A DNA stretch of 64,000 bases from Bacteroidales bacterium (GTDB lineage Bacteria > Bacteroidota > Bacteroidia > Bacteroidales > F082): contig JANQGJ010000040.1 of the NCBI GenBank assembly GCA_028277395.1, positions 1-64,000 on the forward strand. Reading direction: 5' to 3'. This document shows positions 1-7,366 of this stretch, in pieces. A program made the translations under genes and the position numbers. The number at the start of each line of letters is the position of its first letter. Within the stretch, counting starts at the first letter, position 1. The notes below the pieces were generated by a model. The model worked only from the letters and a program-made list of their open reading frames with translations, ran no database searches and had not been told where the DNA came from.

Positions 1-92
1 TTGCGAAAGCGGAGATTTATCGGAGTGGTACCATGGGTGCGAGAATTTTTTATTTAATTCATTATCAATAAAATAAAAAATTATAAACACAT
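1..92. repeat. 92-bp dispersed repeat, copy 1
   Basis: This stretch matches 27411-27502 at 90 of 92 positions; the two differences are at 11 (g/t) and 29 (t/c). It contains a small hairpin, GTACC-ATG-GGTGC, at 28-40. It may continue upstream of the window. Both copies lie past the 3' end of a minus-strand gene whose product has a T9SS tail. No coding potential was seen. Confidence 0.9.
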
Positions 93-108
93 GAAATACT
101 AAAAAGTT

Positions 109-137
109 AAGTGAGGCAAATAATATTTACCTCACTT
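109..137 (-). terminator. Rho-independent terminator of the arylsulfotransferase-like gene
   Basis: AAGTGAGG at 109-116 pairs with CCTCACTT at 130-137, and an inner AAATA/TATTT extends the stem. On the minus strand the hairpin is followed by AACTTTTTAG. It lies just past the stop codon of the minus-strand gene. Confidence 0.7.
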
Positions 138-160
138 ACATGCAATTATCTCTGTAATGT

Positions 161-1774
161 TTAACGTATAACAAATTTTATAGTTTCAATTCTATTGTTC
201 CTAATAAGTTGTAAAATATATAAACCACTTTTTAGATTTATACCGATAGTTCTGCCTTCAAAATTCTTTTTGTCGTACACCGTTTTACCTGTGAGATCAG
301 TAACTACAATGGCATCTGCTTCAATATCAGACAAAAACCTGATTTCATTATTTACAACCGGATTAACCATTAAGGTATTGTATTCTGATTTCATATCGAC
401 TGATGTTATCATACAGGCCTCTGAAACAGGGTTTTCGTTCTCAATAATACCCTGAGATGTCATATCCAGACCATCAAAACCAGCATAGTACTCGGGATAT
501 TTTTCTGCTCTGAAGATTGCATTGTGTGATCCCGTAATAGTATCATACTGGTTATTAACAATATCAGAAACCGGGTTAACATATGTCCATACGGATGTTC
601 CGTTTCTCGAAATCTCCGATACTCTGCCAAGTGAAGTTTCACATATCATAAAGTTACCATTCGGTAGTGCATGAGTACCTGATTTTTTATCTTGCTGTAC
701 TTCAACGCCCAGAATAGAACCACTCCAGGTCCAGTCAAAACTCAGTGGTTTAAATTTATTGTCTTCCAATTGATAAATACCATCATTTATAACAGGGCTC
801 ATCAGGTGTATTGAACTGAATTCATTCGAGCCATCCCCACCATTATTGAACACTGTAATTTTTCCGTAATCATCATATCCGGACTCTACCCATTTACCAT
901 CATGTGGGTAAAACAATTTTTGATTTTCGTGGCTTCCCTGTTTATAAACCTGTGTATTTCCCCATCTCCACAAGAAATCACCTCCACGGTTAGAGTTACC
1001 ACCTGAATGTCCGGTTGCTTCTTCGGTTGTTGTACTGTGATCAATAATATACAACTCACTTAAATGACGTGCTGTTATCATTATCTGATCAAGTTCTGCA
1101 TTGTAATCTATTGCATTTGCATGAGTCCAGTCACTATAATAAGTGTTATCATAGTTAGCATCAAGACGTTCCGGATGATCTTGAACACTACCAAAATTTG
1201 GTTTGGTATTATCTTTATCCTGGATTAAACGATCAATAAATCTCCACTCCCATACTATTGAGGCATCATTGGTCCCAATGGGTCGTAACTCAACTATTTT
1301 ATCCAGTTTAAAAACTTCAGCAACAAGTGATGTATCACGCCCTTCAGCAATAATATCATCACCGTTAAAAATCTCTCTTAGCAAACAAAGAATATTACCA
1401 TTTGGCATTGGTTCAATGTCATGATGCTGCTTAAGTCCATTTTCATCCATCGCGTAGGACCAGATAAGATTATTGTTCCAGTCTCTTATTTCAAGGGAAT
1501 CTTTTCCTGCTCTGAGCAGGTTTCCGTTTTCCAGGAAATAACATGTGGCACCAGGTTTCTCTGAAAACGTCCACTCATTAATTTTTCCTCCGCAATTGTC
1601 GATCAGAAAGACACTTGTACTTTTTTCAGGTGTGAACAAAGTATAACCATCACTGGCAGAAGAACTAAAGTGTTGTAAACCTATTGTAGGATCCTGGGCA
1701 TTTACAGAAAGCACCGATGCAAAGAAAATGATTAATGATAGATACCCTGCTGCATTGAGTTTTATAAAATTCAT
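161..1774 (-). CDS. T9SS-secreted arylsulfotransferase-like protein
   Basis: This 537-residue secreted protein starts with a signal peptide ending near SVNAQ (residue 26). The body resembles the arylsulfotransferase (ASST) beta-propeller family, with blade-like segments such as HDIEPMPNGNILCLL, HANAIDYNAELDQIM and FYPHDGKWVESGYDDYGKI. The last 75 residues form a typical type IX secretion sorting domain, with VVTDLTGKTVYDKKNF and SGLYILQLIRNN, so export across the outer membrane is expected. True sulfotransferase activity is not shown, because many Bacteroidota proteins share only the fold. The gene stands alone, and its promoter would lie in 1775-1950. Confidence 0.85.
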   Translation of the reverse strand: MNFIKLNAAGYLSLIIFFASVLSVNAQDPTIGLQHFSSSASDGYTLFTPEKSTSVFLIDNCGGKINEWTFSEKPGATCYFLENGNLLRAGKDSLEIRDWNNNLIWSYAMDENGLKQHHDIEPMPNGNILCLLREIFNGDDIIAEGRDTSLVAEVFKLDKIVELRPIGTNDASIVWEWRFIDRLIQDKDNTKPNFGSVQDHPERLDANYDNTYYSDWTHANAIDYNAELDQIMITARHLSELYIIDHSTTTEEATGHSGGNSNRGGDFLWRWGNTQVYKQGSHENQKLFYPHDGKWVESGYDDYGKITVFNNGGDGSNEFSSIHLMSPVINDGIYQLEDNKFKPLSFDWTWSGSILGVEVQQDKKSGTHALPNGNFMICETSLGRVSEISRNGTSVWTYVNPVSDIVNNQYDTITGSHNAIFRAEKYPEYYAGFDGLDMTSQGIIENENPVSEACMITSVDMKSEYNTLMVNPVVNNEIRFLSDIEADAIVVTDLTGKTVYDKKNFEGRTIGINLKSGLYILQLIRNNRIETIKFVIR

Positions 1775-1978
1775 TTTGATAAAAATTTAATTGATTAAGA
1801 AAAAAACGGTAATTCTTAAATTCTAAAAAAGAATAACCACTACCAACTTTACTATCGTTAAGGACAGTAAAGAATAGGGACTAAAACAAGGTAAAATAGT
1901 TGCATCGCAGAGTACAATTAACAAATATTTAAGTATAATTCCTTTGTAATACCATGTATGACATATCTTTAATATGAG

Positions 1979-1986
1979 TATCTTTG
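1979..1986 (+). promoter_or_regulatory. -7 box of the tmRNA promoter
   Basis: TAtcTTTG matches the Bacteroidota -7 consensus TAnnTTTG, about 37 bases before the mature tmRNA 5' end. No convincing -33 TTG was seen at the usual distance. Confidence 0.6.
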
Positions 1987-2023
1987 CATCCGACTTTCCA
2001 GCAATTGAAGTTCATTGAAATAT

Positions 2024-2417
2024 GGGGCTGACCGGTTTTGACAGCAAGTTGAAAGGGTAAGTAAGCATGTCGAGCCATGTGAAAAAGCTCGTAAATCCGT
2101 GTCACAAAATTTTTAATTGGCGAAAATAATTTTGCTCTCGCTGCTTAATCGAAGATTAGTAGATTAACTTTATCCTGCACAAGGTGCACGGACGAGACGG
2201 TTCGCAGGTGGAGATACTCAATTCCGGCCTGATCACGAGTCGCACGTAATTTTGAGTTAGTTCTGATCATGTTCCGGGATCAGGATGAAATAAAGGAACT
2301 AAGGTAGTATCCAGGGTGTTTGTTTCCTTGTATTACACTAAAATCAATAACAGAATAAGCATGTAGAAAGCTTATCGGTTCCTTGTTTGGACGAGGGTTC
2401 GAATCCCTCCAGCTCCA
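2024..2417 (+). ncRNA. ssrA: tmRNA (transfer-messenger RNA)
   Basis: The 5' end GGGGCTGACC and the 3' CAGCTCCA form the alanine-tRNA-like acceptor stem, and the T arm GGGTTCGAATCCC is intact. The tag open frame runs from 2119 to 2148 and reads GENNFALAA followed by TAA, close to the GENNYALAA tag of Bacteroides. The 3' CCA is not encoded (CAA follows the discriminator A). The RNA rescues stalled ribosomes and tags nascent peptides for proteolysis. It is followed at once by a large nested palindrome, which probably acts as its terminator. Confidence 0.97.
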
Positions 2418-2537
2418 CAATAAAAAAAACTCCGCACGTAGTGCTGACAATTAACTGAAATATTGAATCAAGTCTACTTGAATGAAAATATTTCAGTTAA
2501 TTGTCATGTGAGCGAAGCGAAGGAGGTTTTTTTATTG
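2418..2537 (+). terminator. Nested palindrome trailing tmRNA
   Basis: An outer stem pairs 2418-2433 with 2522-2537 (15 of 16 positions). It encloses a small GCAC-GTA-GTGC hairpin (2434-2444), then an 18-bp perfect inverted repeat (2446-2463 with 2488-2505) whose loop holds TCAAGT/ACTTGA. A linker AGCGAAGCGA precedes the closing arm and its seven T residues. The shape is that of a three-way junction ending in a T-run. The same architecture follows tRNA-Arg at 3667-3780. Confidence 0.75.
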
Positions 2538-2572
2538 TAACTCCCCATTAATGGGATCAACGTAGTTAATCC
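2461..2572. repeat. 112-bp direct repeat, copy 1
   Basis: This is the right half of the tmRNA-trailing palindrome plus its flank. It recurs at 2627-2738 with three mismatches (2474, 2502, 2563) and no indel. It ends in an imperfect 21-bp palindrome (2553-2573) of the form GGGATCAA...TTAATCCC. Confidence 0.92.
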
Positions 2573-2626
2573 CAAAAAACATTAAAAGTAAATCCTTTTT
2601 CACTTTCATTTAGCTAATTGAAAATA

Positions 2627-2738
2627 TATTGAATCAAGTTTACTTGAATGAAAATATTTCAGTTAATAGTCATGTGAGCGAAGCGAAGGAGGTTTTTTTA
2701 TTGTAACTCCCCATTAATGGGATCAACGCAGTTAATCC
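2627..2738. repeat. 112-bp direct repeat, copy 2 (half element)
   Basis: This copy sits exactly 166 bp after copy 1 and lacks the left arms of the palindrome, so it cannot form the full nested structure. It keeps the GAGCGAAGCGA linker, the T-run and the 21-bp palindrome at 2719-2739. It lies just upstream of the broken gene at 2820-3422 and may have replaced that gene's promoter and start. Confidence 0.9.
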
Positions 2739-2819
2739 TCCCTCCCACATACCTATACTTTAACAATATACTATCTCCACGAAAATATAACTTATGTTTC
2801 GGTGATCTGTAGTACATCA

Positions 2820-3422
2820 ATAGCGATTCCGGCAATTGCACAATTAACACCGAAAGAAGCTTAGAAAGATCTAAAGAAAAGATCAATGAAAATGGCTCGT
2901 AAAGATGCGAAGAAGAAGAAAAAAGAGGGATATTTTGTTGCTCCGGATAGTTTACCCATAGATAAGCAGATAGAAAAAGCTTTTATAAAGCAGAATATGG
3001 AAGATGACAATGGCTATCCAAAATATATTGTGGCATCAGGTAATTCTGTTGCCGGAGCTCAAACTGCAGCAAAAATACAGGCTACTGAGACTGCTAAACT
3101 TACCTTTGCCGGGACCATTAGTACTAATGTAGCCGCATTGATCGAGAATAATATAGCAAATGATCAACTGACACGGGAATAGGCTGCCACAGTATCTAAA
3201 ATGGTAGCTGGATCAAAAAACATAATCGCGCAGGAACTGGGACGTGTAATACCTCTTGTTGAGATCTATAAGAATGTAGGTAGTGATAATATACAATGTG
3301 ATGTTCAGATTGCATACGACAGTAAATCAGCTATAGAAATGGCGAAAAAAGTAATACGCAAACAGTTATCTGATGAGGCTGAAGAACTTCAGGACAAACT
3401 GGATAATATGTTAAACTTGTAG
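2820..3422 (+). pseudogene. Broken LPP20-like secreted protein gene with two amber codons
   Basis: One reading frame runs through the region. It has a signal-peptide end (IAIPAIAQLTPKEA, about 2826-2861), a TAG at 2862-2864, then KDLKKRSMKMARKD... up to a second TAG at 3180-3182. It continues as AATVSKMVAGSKNII...GRVIPLVEIYK... to the stop at 3422. The complete sequence resembles a Bacteroidota family of roughly 190-residue exported LPP20-like proteins, which I name from memory only. No start codon is present upstream in frame; an ATG at 2794 is out of frame. Translation from 2886 or 3201 would give only fragments. Decay is the simplest reading. Confidence 0.75.
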
Positions 3423-3446
3423 AAATTAACCTTTCAACTCTCGATT

Positions 3447-3480
3447 CCCACTCTGACGCAGGCAGGGTGGGTATTTTTAT
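3447..3480 (+). terminator. Rho-independent terminator
   Basis: CCCACTCTG (3447-3455) pairs with CAGGGTGGG (3463-3471) with one G-T wobble and is followed by TATTTTTATTT. It ends the broken gene upstream. Confidence 0.75.
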
Positions 3481-3562
3481 TTACTGTGATCATCCTTGGA
3501 TACCCGGATAAAATACAGGTAAATAAAGGATATCAATAAATATGAAGCACCGGAAAAGTAAT

Positions 3563-3570
3563 TATCTTTG
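3563..3570 (+). promoter_or_regulatory. -7 box of the tRNA-Arg promoter
   Basis: TAtcTTTG matches the consensus TAnnTTTG, 13 bases before the tRNA 5' end. The same TATCTTTGC octamer plus C precedes tmRNA. Confidence 0.6.
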
Positions 3571-3583
3571 CAGTTCTTAATAC

Positions 3584-3655
3584 GGTCCCGTAGTTCAATG
3601 GATAGAATGTGAGATTCCGGTTCTCATGATATGGGTTCGAATCCCGTCGGGATCA
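3584..3655 (+). tRNA. tRNA-Arg (anticodon CCG)
   Basis: The acceptor stem is GGTCCCG/CGGGATC, with D stem GTTC/GAAT. The anticodon stem TGAGA/TCTCA encloses the loop TTCCGGT with anticodon CCG, and the T arm is ATGGG-TTCGAAT-CCCGT. CCA is not encoded. The RNA decodes CGG arginine codons. A nested palindrome begins 12 bases downstream. Confidence 0.95.
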
Positions 3656-3666
3656 CAGATGAATGG

Positions 3667-3780
3667 AAAATCCGCGTACATCGAAGATGTACCGGATTTT
3701 TTGTTTTCAGGCCACCTGCAAATTCATTTGCAAGGTGAGCTGAAAACAAAAAAGACGATCGAACGCAGTGAGCGGATTTT
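3667..3780 (+). terminator. Nested palindrome trailing tRNA-Arg
   Basis: The outer stem AAAATCCGC (3667-3675) pairs perfectly with GCGGATTTT (3772-3780). Inside are a GTACATC-gaa-GATGTAC hairpin (3676-3692) and a long hairpin (3697-3710 with 3740-3753, 14 bp perfect, extended by CACCTGCAAAT/ATTTGCAAGGTG). A linker CGAACGCAGTGA precedes the closing arm. The order of parts equals that of 2418-2537. A 21-bp palindrome, GGGATCAA...TTAATCCC, follows at 3804-3824. Confidence 0.75.
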
Positions 3781-3824
3781 ACATTCTCAACATGGAACCC
3801 ACAGGGATCAATGAAATTAATCCC

Positions 3825-4189
3825 GACTACATAACAAGGCTTTTAAAAGCATAGACTACAAATAAACCAGGCTCAATTAAAATTATTAATTCAGTAGTTC
3901 TTTTTTCTACATAACATAGATCATTACTCTGATTTCAACTGGAATAAACAGGAAAAACAATCTGACTGTAAAGAGGATCAATAAATGACTTATGTAATAC
4001 TTCAAACAAGTTTAGCAACAATAATTTACCAAAGAACCCTGAAATGAGAAATACAGTGCGTTTAATTATATACACAAATTAGCGCCAAGAATGAAAAACA
4101 CATTGCACATTTGATTGAACAATTTTTTGAATTATTTGCTAAATGAGTTGTGCATTATTGCATCTTTGTAAAAATTGTACAGAAGAATT
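3825..4189. other. Intergenic, no gene seen
   Basis: About 365 bp of AT-rich sequence separate the tRNA tail from the ATPase gene. A possible weak -7 box (CATCTTTG, near 4160) lies about 20 bases before the ATG at 4190. I see no ORF, RNA gene or repeat. Confidence 0.5.
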
Positions 4190-5359
4190 ATGAGAACACT
4201 ATATCAGAAATTTGAGACACTTTTACAAAGTACAACAACGGATTTTAAACGTTATCTATACAATGAAGTTTCGTGGGAAAGTCGAATGATTGGAATTATC
4301 GGTGCTCGTGGAGTGGGTAAAACTACAATGATTTTACAGCATATAAAGGAAAACTTAGATAGTAAAAAGGCTTTATATGTTTCTGCTGACGACATGTATT
4401 TTGGAGAAAACAGACTTTTTGATTTAGCAGATGATTTTTACAAAAATGCAGGAGAGTATTTATTTATTGACGAAATTCATAAATACATTGACTGGTCAGG
4501 AGAACTAAAAAACATTTATGACTCATTTCCTACATTGAAAGTTGTGTTTACAGGTTCTTCTGTACTTGATATCCTTAAAGGTTCTTCTGATTTAAGCCGT
4601 CGAGCAATTATTTACAAATTACAAGGATTATCATTTCGTGAATATTTGAAATTGTTTCATAACTATGATACCGAAGTTTATACCTTGGAGCAAATTATAA
4701 ACAATGAAGTGAAAATTGTGAATATTCAACATCCATTACCATTATTTCATGACTATTTGAAACGTGGATACTATCCATTTGGAATAGAAAATGAAATGAA
4801 TTTACGTTTAGGTCAAATAATTGTTCAAACCTTGGAATCAGATATTCCGCAATATGCAAACCTGAATGTTGGTACAGGCCGAAAACTAAAAAGATTACTT
4901 TCCATAATTGCTGAAAGCGTACCTTTTAAACCTAATTTTTCTAAAATATCTAAAATGATTAGTGTAAGCCGGAATTCTTTAGACGATTACTTTTCATATA
5001 TGGAAAAGGCAGGACTTATAGAGCAACTGCGCAATGAAATGAGTGGTATTAGAGGATTAGGAAAAGTTGATAAAGTGTACTTAGATAATACAAATATAAT
5101 TTTTAACTTGGTTGGAGAAAAATCGAACGTTGGAAACTTGCGAGAAACATTTTTTTTCAATCAAATGCGAGTAAAAAATGAAGTAATATCTTCAAAAAAA
5201 GCTGATTTTGTAATTGAACATTACACGTTCGAAGTTGGAGGAAAAAATAAACAACAGAACCAAATAGAAAAAGACGGTAAATCATTTGTTGTAAAAGATG
5301 ATATCGAATATGGTTATCGCAATGTGATTCCTCTTTGGGCTTTTGGATTGAATTATTAA
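4190..5359 (+). CDS. AAA+ ATPase with C-terminal DUF4143/nuclease-like domain
   Basis: This 389-residue cytoplasmic protein has a Walker A motif GARGVGKT at residues 38-45 and a Walker B with catalytic acid (LFIDE, residues 91-95). The C-terminal part has a winged-helix-like section (KISKMISVSRNSLDDYFSYMEKAGLI) and a tail KADFVIEHYTFEVGGKNK, which resembles a PD-(D/E)XK fold. This is the AAA_14/DUF4143 ATP-binding family, common and of unknown function. I chose the ATG at 4190 over the upstream TTG at 4175. It stands alone between RNA genes and an accessory operon, consistent with a transferred gene. Confidence 0.85.
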   Translation: MRTLYQKFETLLQSTTTDFKRYLYNEVSWESRMIGIIGARGVGKTTMILQHIKENLDSKKALYVSADDMYFGENRLFDLADDFYKNAGEYLFIDEIHKYIDWSGELKNIYDSFPTLKVVFTGSSVLDILKGSSDLSRRAIIYKLQGLSFREYLKLFHNYDTEVYTLEQIINNEVKIVNIQHPLPLFHDYLKRGYYPFGIENEMNLRLGQIIVQTLESDIPQYANLNVGTGRKLKRLLSIIAESVPFKPNFSKISKMISVSRNSLDDYFSYMEKAGLIEQLRNEMSGIRGLGKVDKVYLDNTNIIFNLVGEKSNVGNLRETFFFNQMRVKNEVISSKKADFVIEHYTFEVGGKNKQQNQIEKDGKSFVVKDDIEYGYRNVIPLWAFGLNY

Positions 5360-5547
5360 GAAGACTAAGATGAAACAATGCCAGGTGCTAACAATAAATA
5401 TACGTTATGCGAGGCAACTTGGTAAATTCGAACTTCAGAGTATTTAATAAACAAACTAGTGAAGTGCCTTGAAATGCCCAACACCACATTCACTGAACCA
5501 TTAGCACTAATTTAATAAACAGAAGCGTAACATCCATTTTCAAAAAA

Positions 5548-5578
5548 TTTGGAATGTTGGGCAGAATTATTACATTTG
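5548..5578 (+). promoter_or_regulatory. Promoter of the ArsR/SDR operon
   Basis: TTTG at 5548-5551, a 19-base spacer and TAcaTTTG at 5571-5578 make a near-consensus Bacteroidota promoter. The predicted start point, near 5585, falls directly against the operator at 5587-5602. Confidence 0.75.
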
Positions 5579-5586
5579 CATTATAA

Positions 5587-5602
5587 TTCGACATTTGTCG
5601 AA
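5587..5602. promoter_or_regulatory. ArsR-type operator, site 1
   Basis: TTCGACA-TT-TGTCGAA is a perfect 7+2+7 inverted repeat just after the promoter and just before the regulator gene. The same arms recur at 5926-5941, so this is probably the autoregulatory site. Confidence 0.75.
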
Positions 5603-5610
5603 ATGTAAAC

Positions 5611-5907
5611 GTGAATATGGACACAAATAAAGTCGTAAAAGCAATGAAAGCCCTATCCAATAAAAATCGTTTTGAGATTTTTATGGAAATTTATAATGCT
5701 AAAAAACAAACCGCTTATGAAGAGGAAGAATGCTTTGTTTATGATATTATGGATAGACTAAATATTGGTGCTCCCACTATATCACATCATTTAAAAGAAT
5801 TGTCAAATGCAGACTTAATAGTAACTGAAAAAAGGGGTAAAAATATCATAGCCAGAGTAAATAAAGAAAAAGTTAATGAACTTGGGAGTATATTAAAATT
5901 GGAATAA
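5611..5907 (+). CDS. ArsR-family winged-helix repressor
   Basis: This 98-residue cytoplasmic regulator contains MKALSNKNRFEIFMEIY followed by the recognition-helix region IGAPTISHHLKELSNADLI and a wing with EKRGKNIIARVNKE. It is the typical size of ArsR/SmtB proteins. The only cysteine is in the EEEECFVYD segment, so no metal-binding Cys pair is visible and the inducer is unknown. The start is GTG 5611 or ATG 5617. It heads an operon with 5959, 6498 and perhaps 7367, and the two identical-arm palindromes at 5587 and 5926 are its likely targets. Confidence 0.85.
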   Translation: MNMDTNKVVKAMKALSNKNRFEIFMEIYNAKKQTAYEEEECFVYDIMDRLNIGAPTISHHLKELSNADLIVTEKRGKNIIARVNKEKVNELGSILKLE

Positions 5908-5925
5908 AAAATTTTACAATATCAA

Positions 5926-5941
5926 TTCGACACTTGTCGAA
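5926..5941. promoter_or_regulatory. ArsR-type operator, site 2
   Basis: TTCGACA-CT-TGTCGAA has the same arms and spacing as site 1. It lies between the regulator gene and the membrane-protein gene at 5959, 17 bp before its ATG. It may allow separate control of the downstream genes. Confidence 0.72.
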
Positions 5942-5958
5942 ATATAAAATAATAAAGG

Positions 5959-6471
5959 ATGAAAACAGAATTTATAAATCATACAATTGATTGGTATAAC
6001 GGAGAAAACATAGAAGGTGGAATGATAATTATTTGGGGAGCATTGCTGCTGATAATGTCCTTATATTTTTATATATATGACCGATTTGATTCAACACACC
6101 AACTTATTATTCCCCTTCTAATTGCTGGTTCTATATGGTTTGGTGTAGGTAGTGTTGGTTTAGTAATTAATAATAAACGTTTAGAGAAAGTAAGCATTGA
6201 ATACAATCAGGACAATGAAACTTTTATTAAAAAAGAAAAGGTTCGGGTAGAAAGATTTATAGGAGTTTACAAGTATCTTTTAATCGGATGGAGTATTGCA
6301 ATAATCTTAGGGTTAGTATTATTTAATTTCACAAATGGTTCACTTTTAAGGGCAATCGGTTTAAGCTTAATCCTCTTTTCGATTATGGGATTGATTGTAG
6401 ATTTAACATCGGAGCAAAATGCCAAAAAATATTATTCCGAAATTCAAAAAGTAGTGAGTATTAATGAATAA
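5959..6471 (+). CDS. Small four-helix membrane protein
   Basis: This 170-residue inner-membrane protein has four hydrophobic segments (about residues 22-40, 48-68, 105-122 and 128-147). A charged cytoplasmic loop lies between the second and third (NNKRLEKVSIEYNQDNETFIKKEKVRVERF). The layout (two helices, charged loop, two helices, short charged tail) is like that of the 170-residue protein at 16736-17248, which also lies close to an SDR gene. I do not recognise a characterised family. It lies in the ArsR operon directly after the second operator. Confidence 0.7.
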   Translation: MKTEFINHTIDWYNGENIEGGMIIIWGALLLIMSLYFYIYDRFDSTHQLIIPLLIAGSIWFGVGSVGLVINNKRLEKVSIEYNQDNETFIKKEKVRVERFIGVYKYLLIGWSIAIILGLVLFNFTNGSLLRAIGLSLILFSIMGLIVDLTSEQNAKKYYSEIQKVVSINE

Positions 6472-6497
6472 AATTAAAGAACTATATACAATTTAAC

Positions 6498-7316
6498 ATG
6501 AATAAGAAAACAGTTTTAATAACAGGAGCTTCGTCTGGTATTGGAGAAGCTACAGCAAAATGGTTAAAAAAAGAAGGGTATATTGTATACGGTGCTGCCA
6601 GACGCCTCGAAAAAATGCAAAAGGAGTTAGAACCATTGGGTATCAATGTAATCAAACTTGATCTATCAAATGAAAAATCAATTCTTTCCTGTATCAAAAC
6701 AATCATTGAGAAAGAAGGACAGATTGACATTTTAATTAATAATGCAAGCTATCTTAATTTTGGAACAATTGAAGAAACACCTTTGGATATCGGCAAGAAA
6801 CATTATGAAGTAAATATTTTTGGACTCGCATATATTACGCAATTAGTAATACCTTATATGAGAGATAACAAGTATGGTAAAATTGTCAACATATCTTCTA
6901 CCGGCGGAAAATCAGCAGGTCCATTTGGTGGATGGTATCAATCTTCTAAATTTGCTCTTGAAGGAATGAGTGATGTAATGCGTATTGAACTTAAACAATT
7001 TGGCATCGATGTAATAGTTATAGAGCCGGGGGCTATTAAAACCTCAATGGTAAGTGAGATAGCCGACTCATTGCTGCGAAATTCAGGAAATGGACTATAT
7101 AAAAAATCAGCCAATAAATTTGCAGATGCTATTCAAAATATGATTAAAGATGCAACACCACCCGATGAAATTGCTAAAACAATCACAAATGCAATTCAGA
7201 CAAAATATCCTAAAACAAGATATGTAAAAGGTAAGAGAGCAAAAACATTTCTAATTGCCAAAAGATTTTTACCCGACAAATTTTTTGATAAAATGATTAT
7301 TCGGGAGTTTTTTTAA
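6498..7316 (+). CDS. SDR-family oxidoreductase
   Basis: This is a classical short-chain dehydrogenase/reductase of 272 residues. It has the nucleotide-binding TGASSGIG (9-16), a structural NNAS (81-84) where NNAG is usual, catalytic S133/S134, and Y147-x3-K151. The ARR at 34-36 suggests NADP(H) preference. The substrate cannot be read from sequence. It is the third gene of the ArsR operon, 26 bp after the membrane-protein gene, so it may act on a compound sensed by the repressor. It is similar along its length to the SDR at 15331-16158. Confidence 0.88.
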   Translation: MNKKTVLITGASSGIGEATAKWLKKEGYIVYGAARRLEKMQKELEPLGINVIKLDLSNEKSILSCIKTIIEKEGQIDILINNASYLNFGTIEETPLDIGKKHYEVNIFGLAYITQLVIPYMRDNKYGKIVNISSTGGKSAGPFGGWYQSSKFALEGMSDVMRIELKQFGIDVIVIEPGAIKTSMVSEIADSLLRNSGNGLYKKSANKFADAIQNMIKDATPPDEIAKTITNAIQTKYPKTRYVKGKRAKTFLIAKRFLPDKFFDKMIIREFF

Positions 7317-7366
7317 TAAGGTGTAATTGGCTCATGAGCACTTTGTAATTAACAATAAAATTAAAT

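Noticed and set aside
2698-2886. 62-residue minus-strand ORF
   Set aside because: It lies across the duplicated tmRNA-tail element and the decayed gene start, has no recognisable sequence, and is a frame shadow.
2820-3422. Reassigned TAG codon in this organism
   Set aside because: TAG is used as the normal stop of other genes here (for example those ending at 20161, 38703 and 3422), so general reassignment is excluded.
3626-3814. 62-residue ORF starting inside tRNA-Arg
   Set aside because: It overlaps the tRNA and the nested palindrome; the protein reading is an accident of the inverted repeats.
5386-5530. Possible integron-type recombination site (GTGCTAACAA ... TTAGCAC)
   Set aside because: Only about 7-8 bases pair, no core site motif at both ends, and no integrase in the window.
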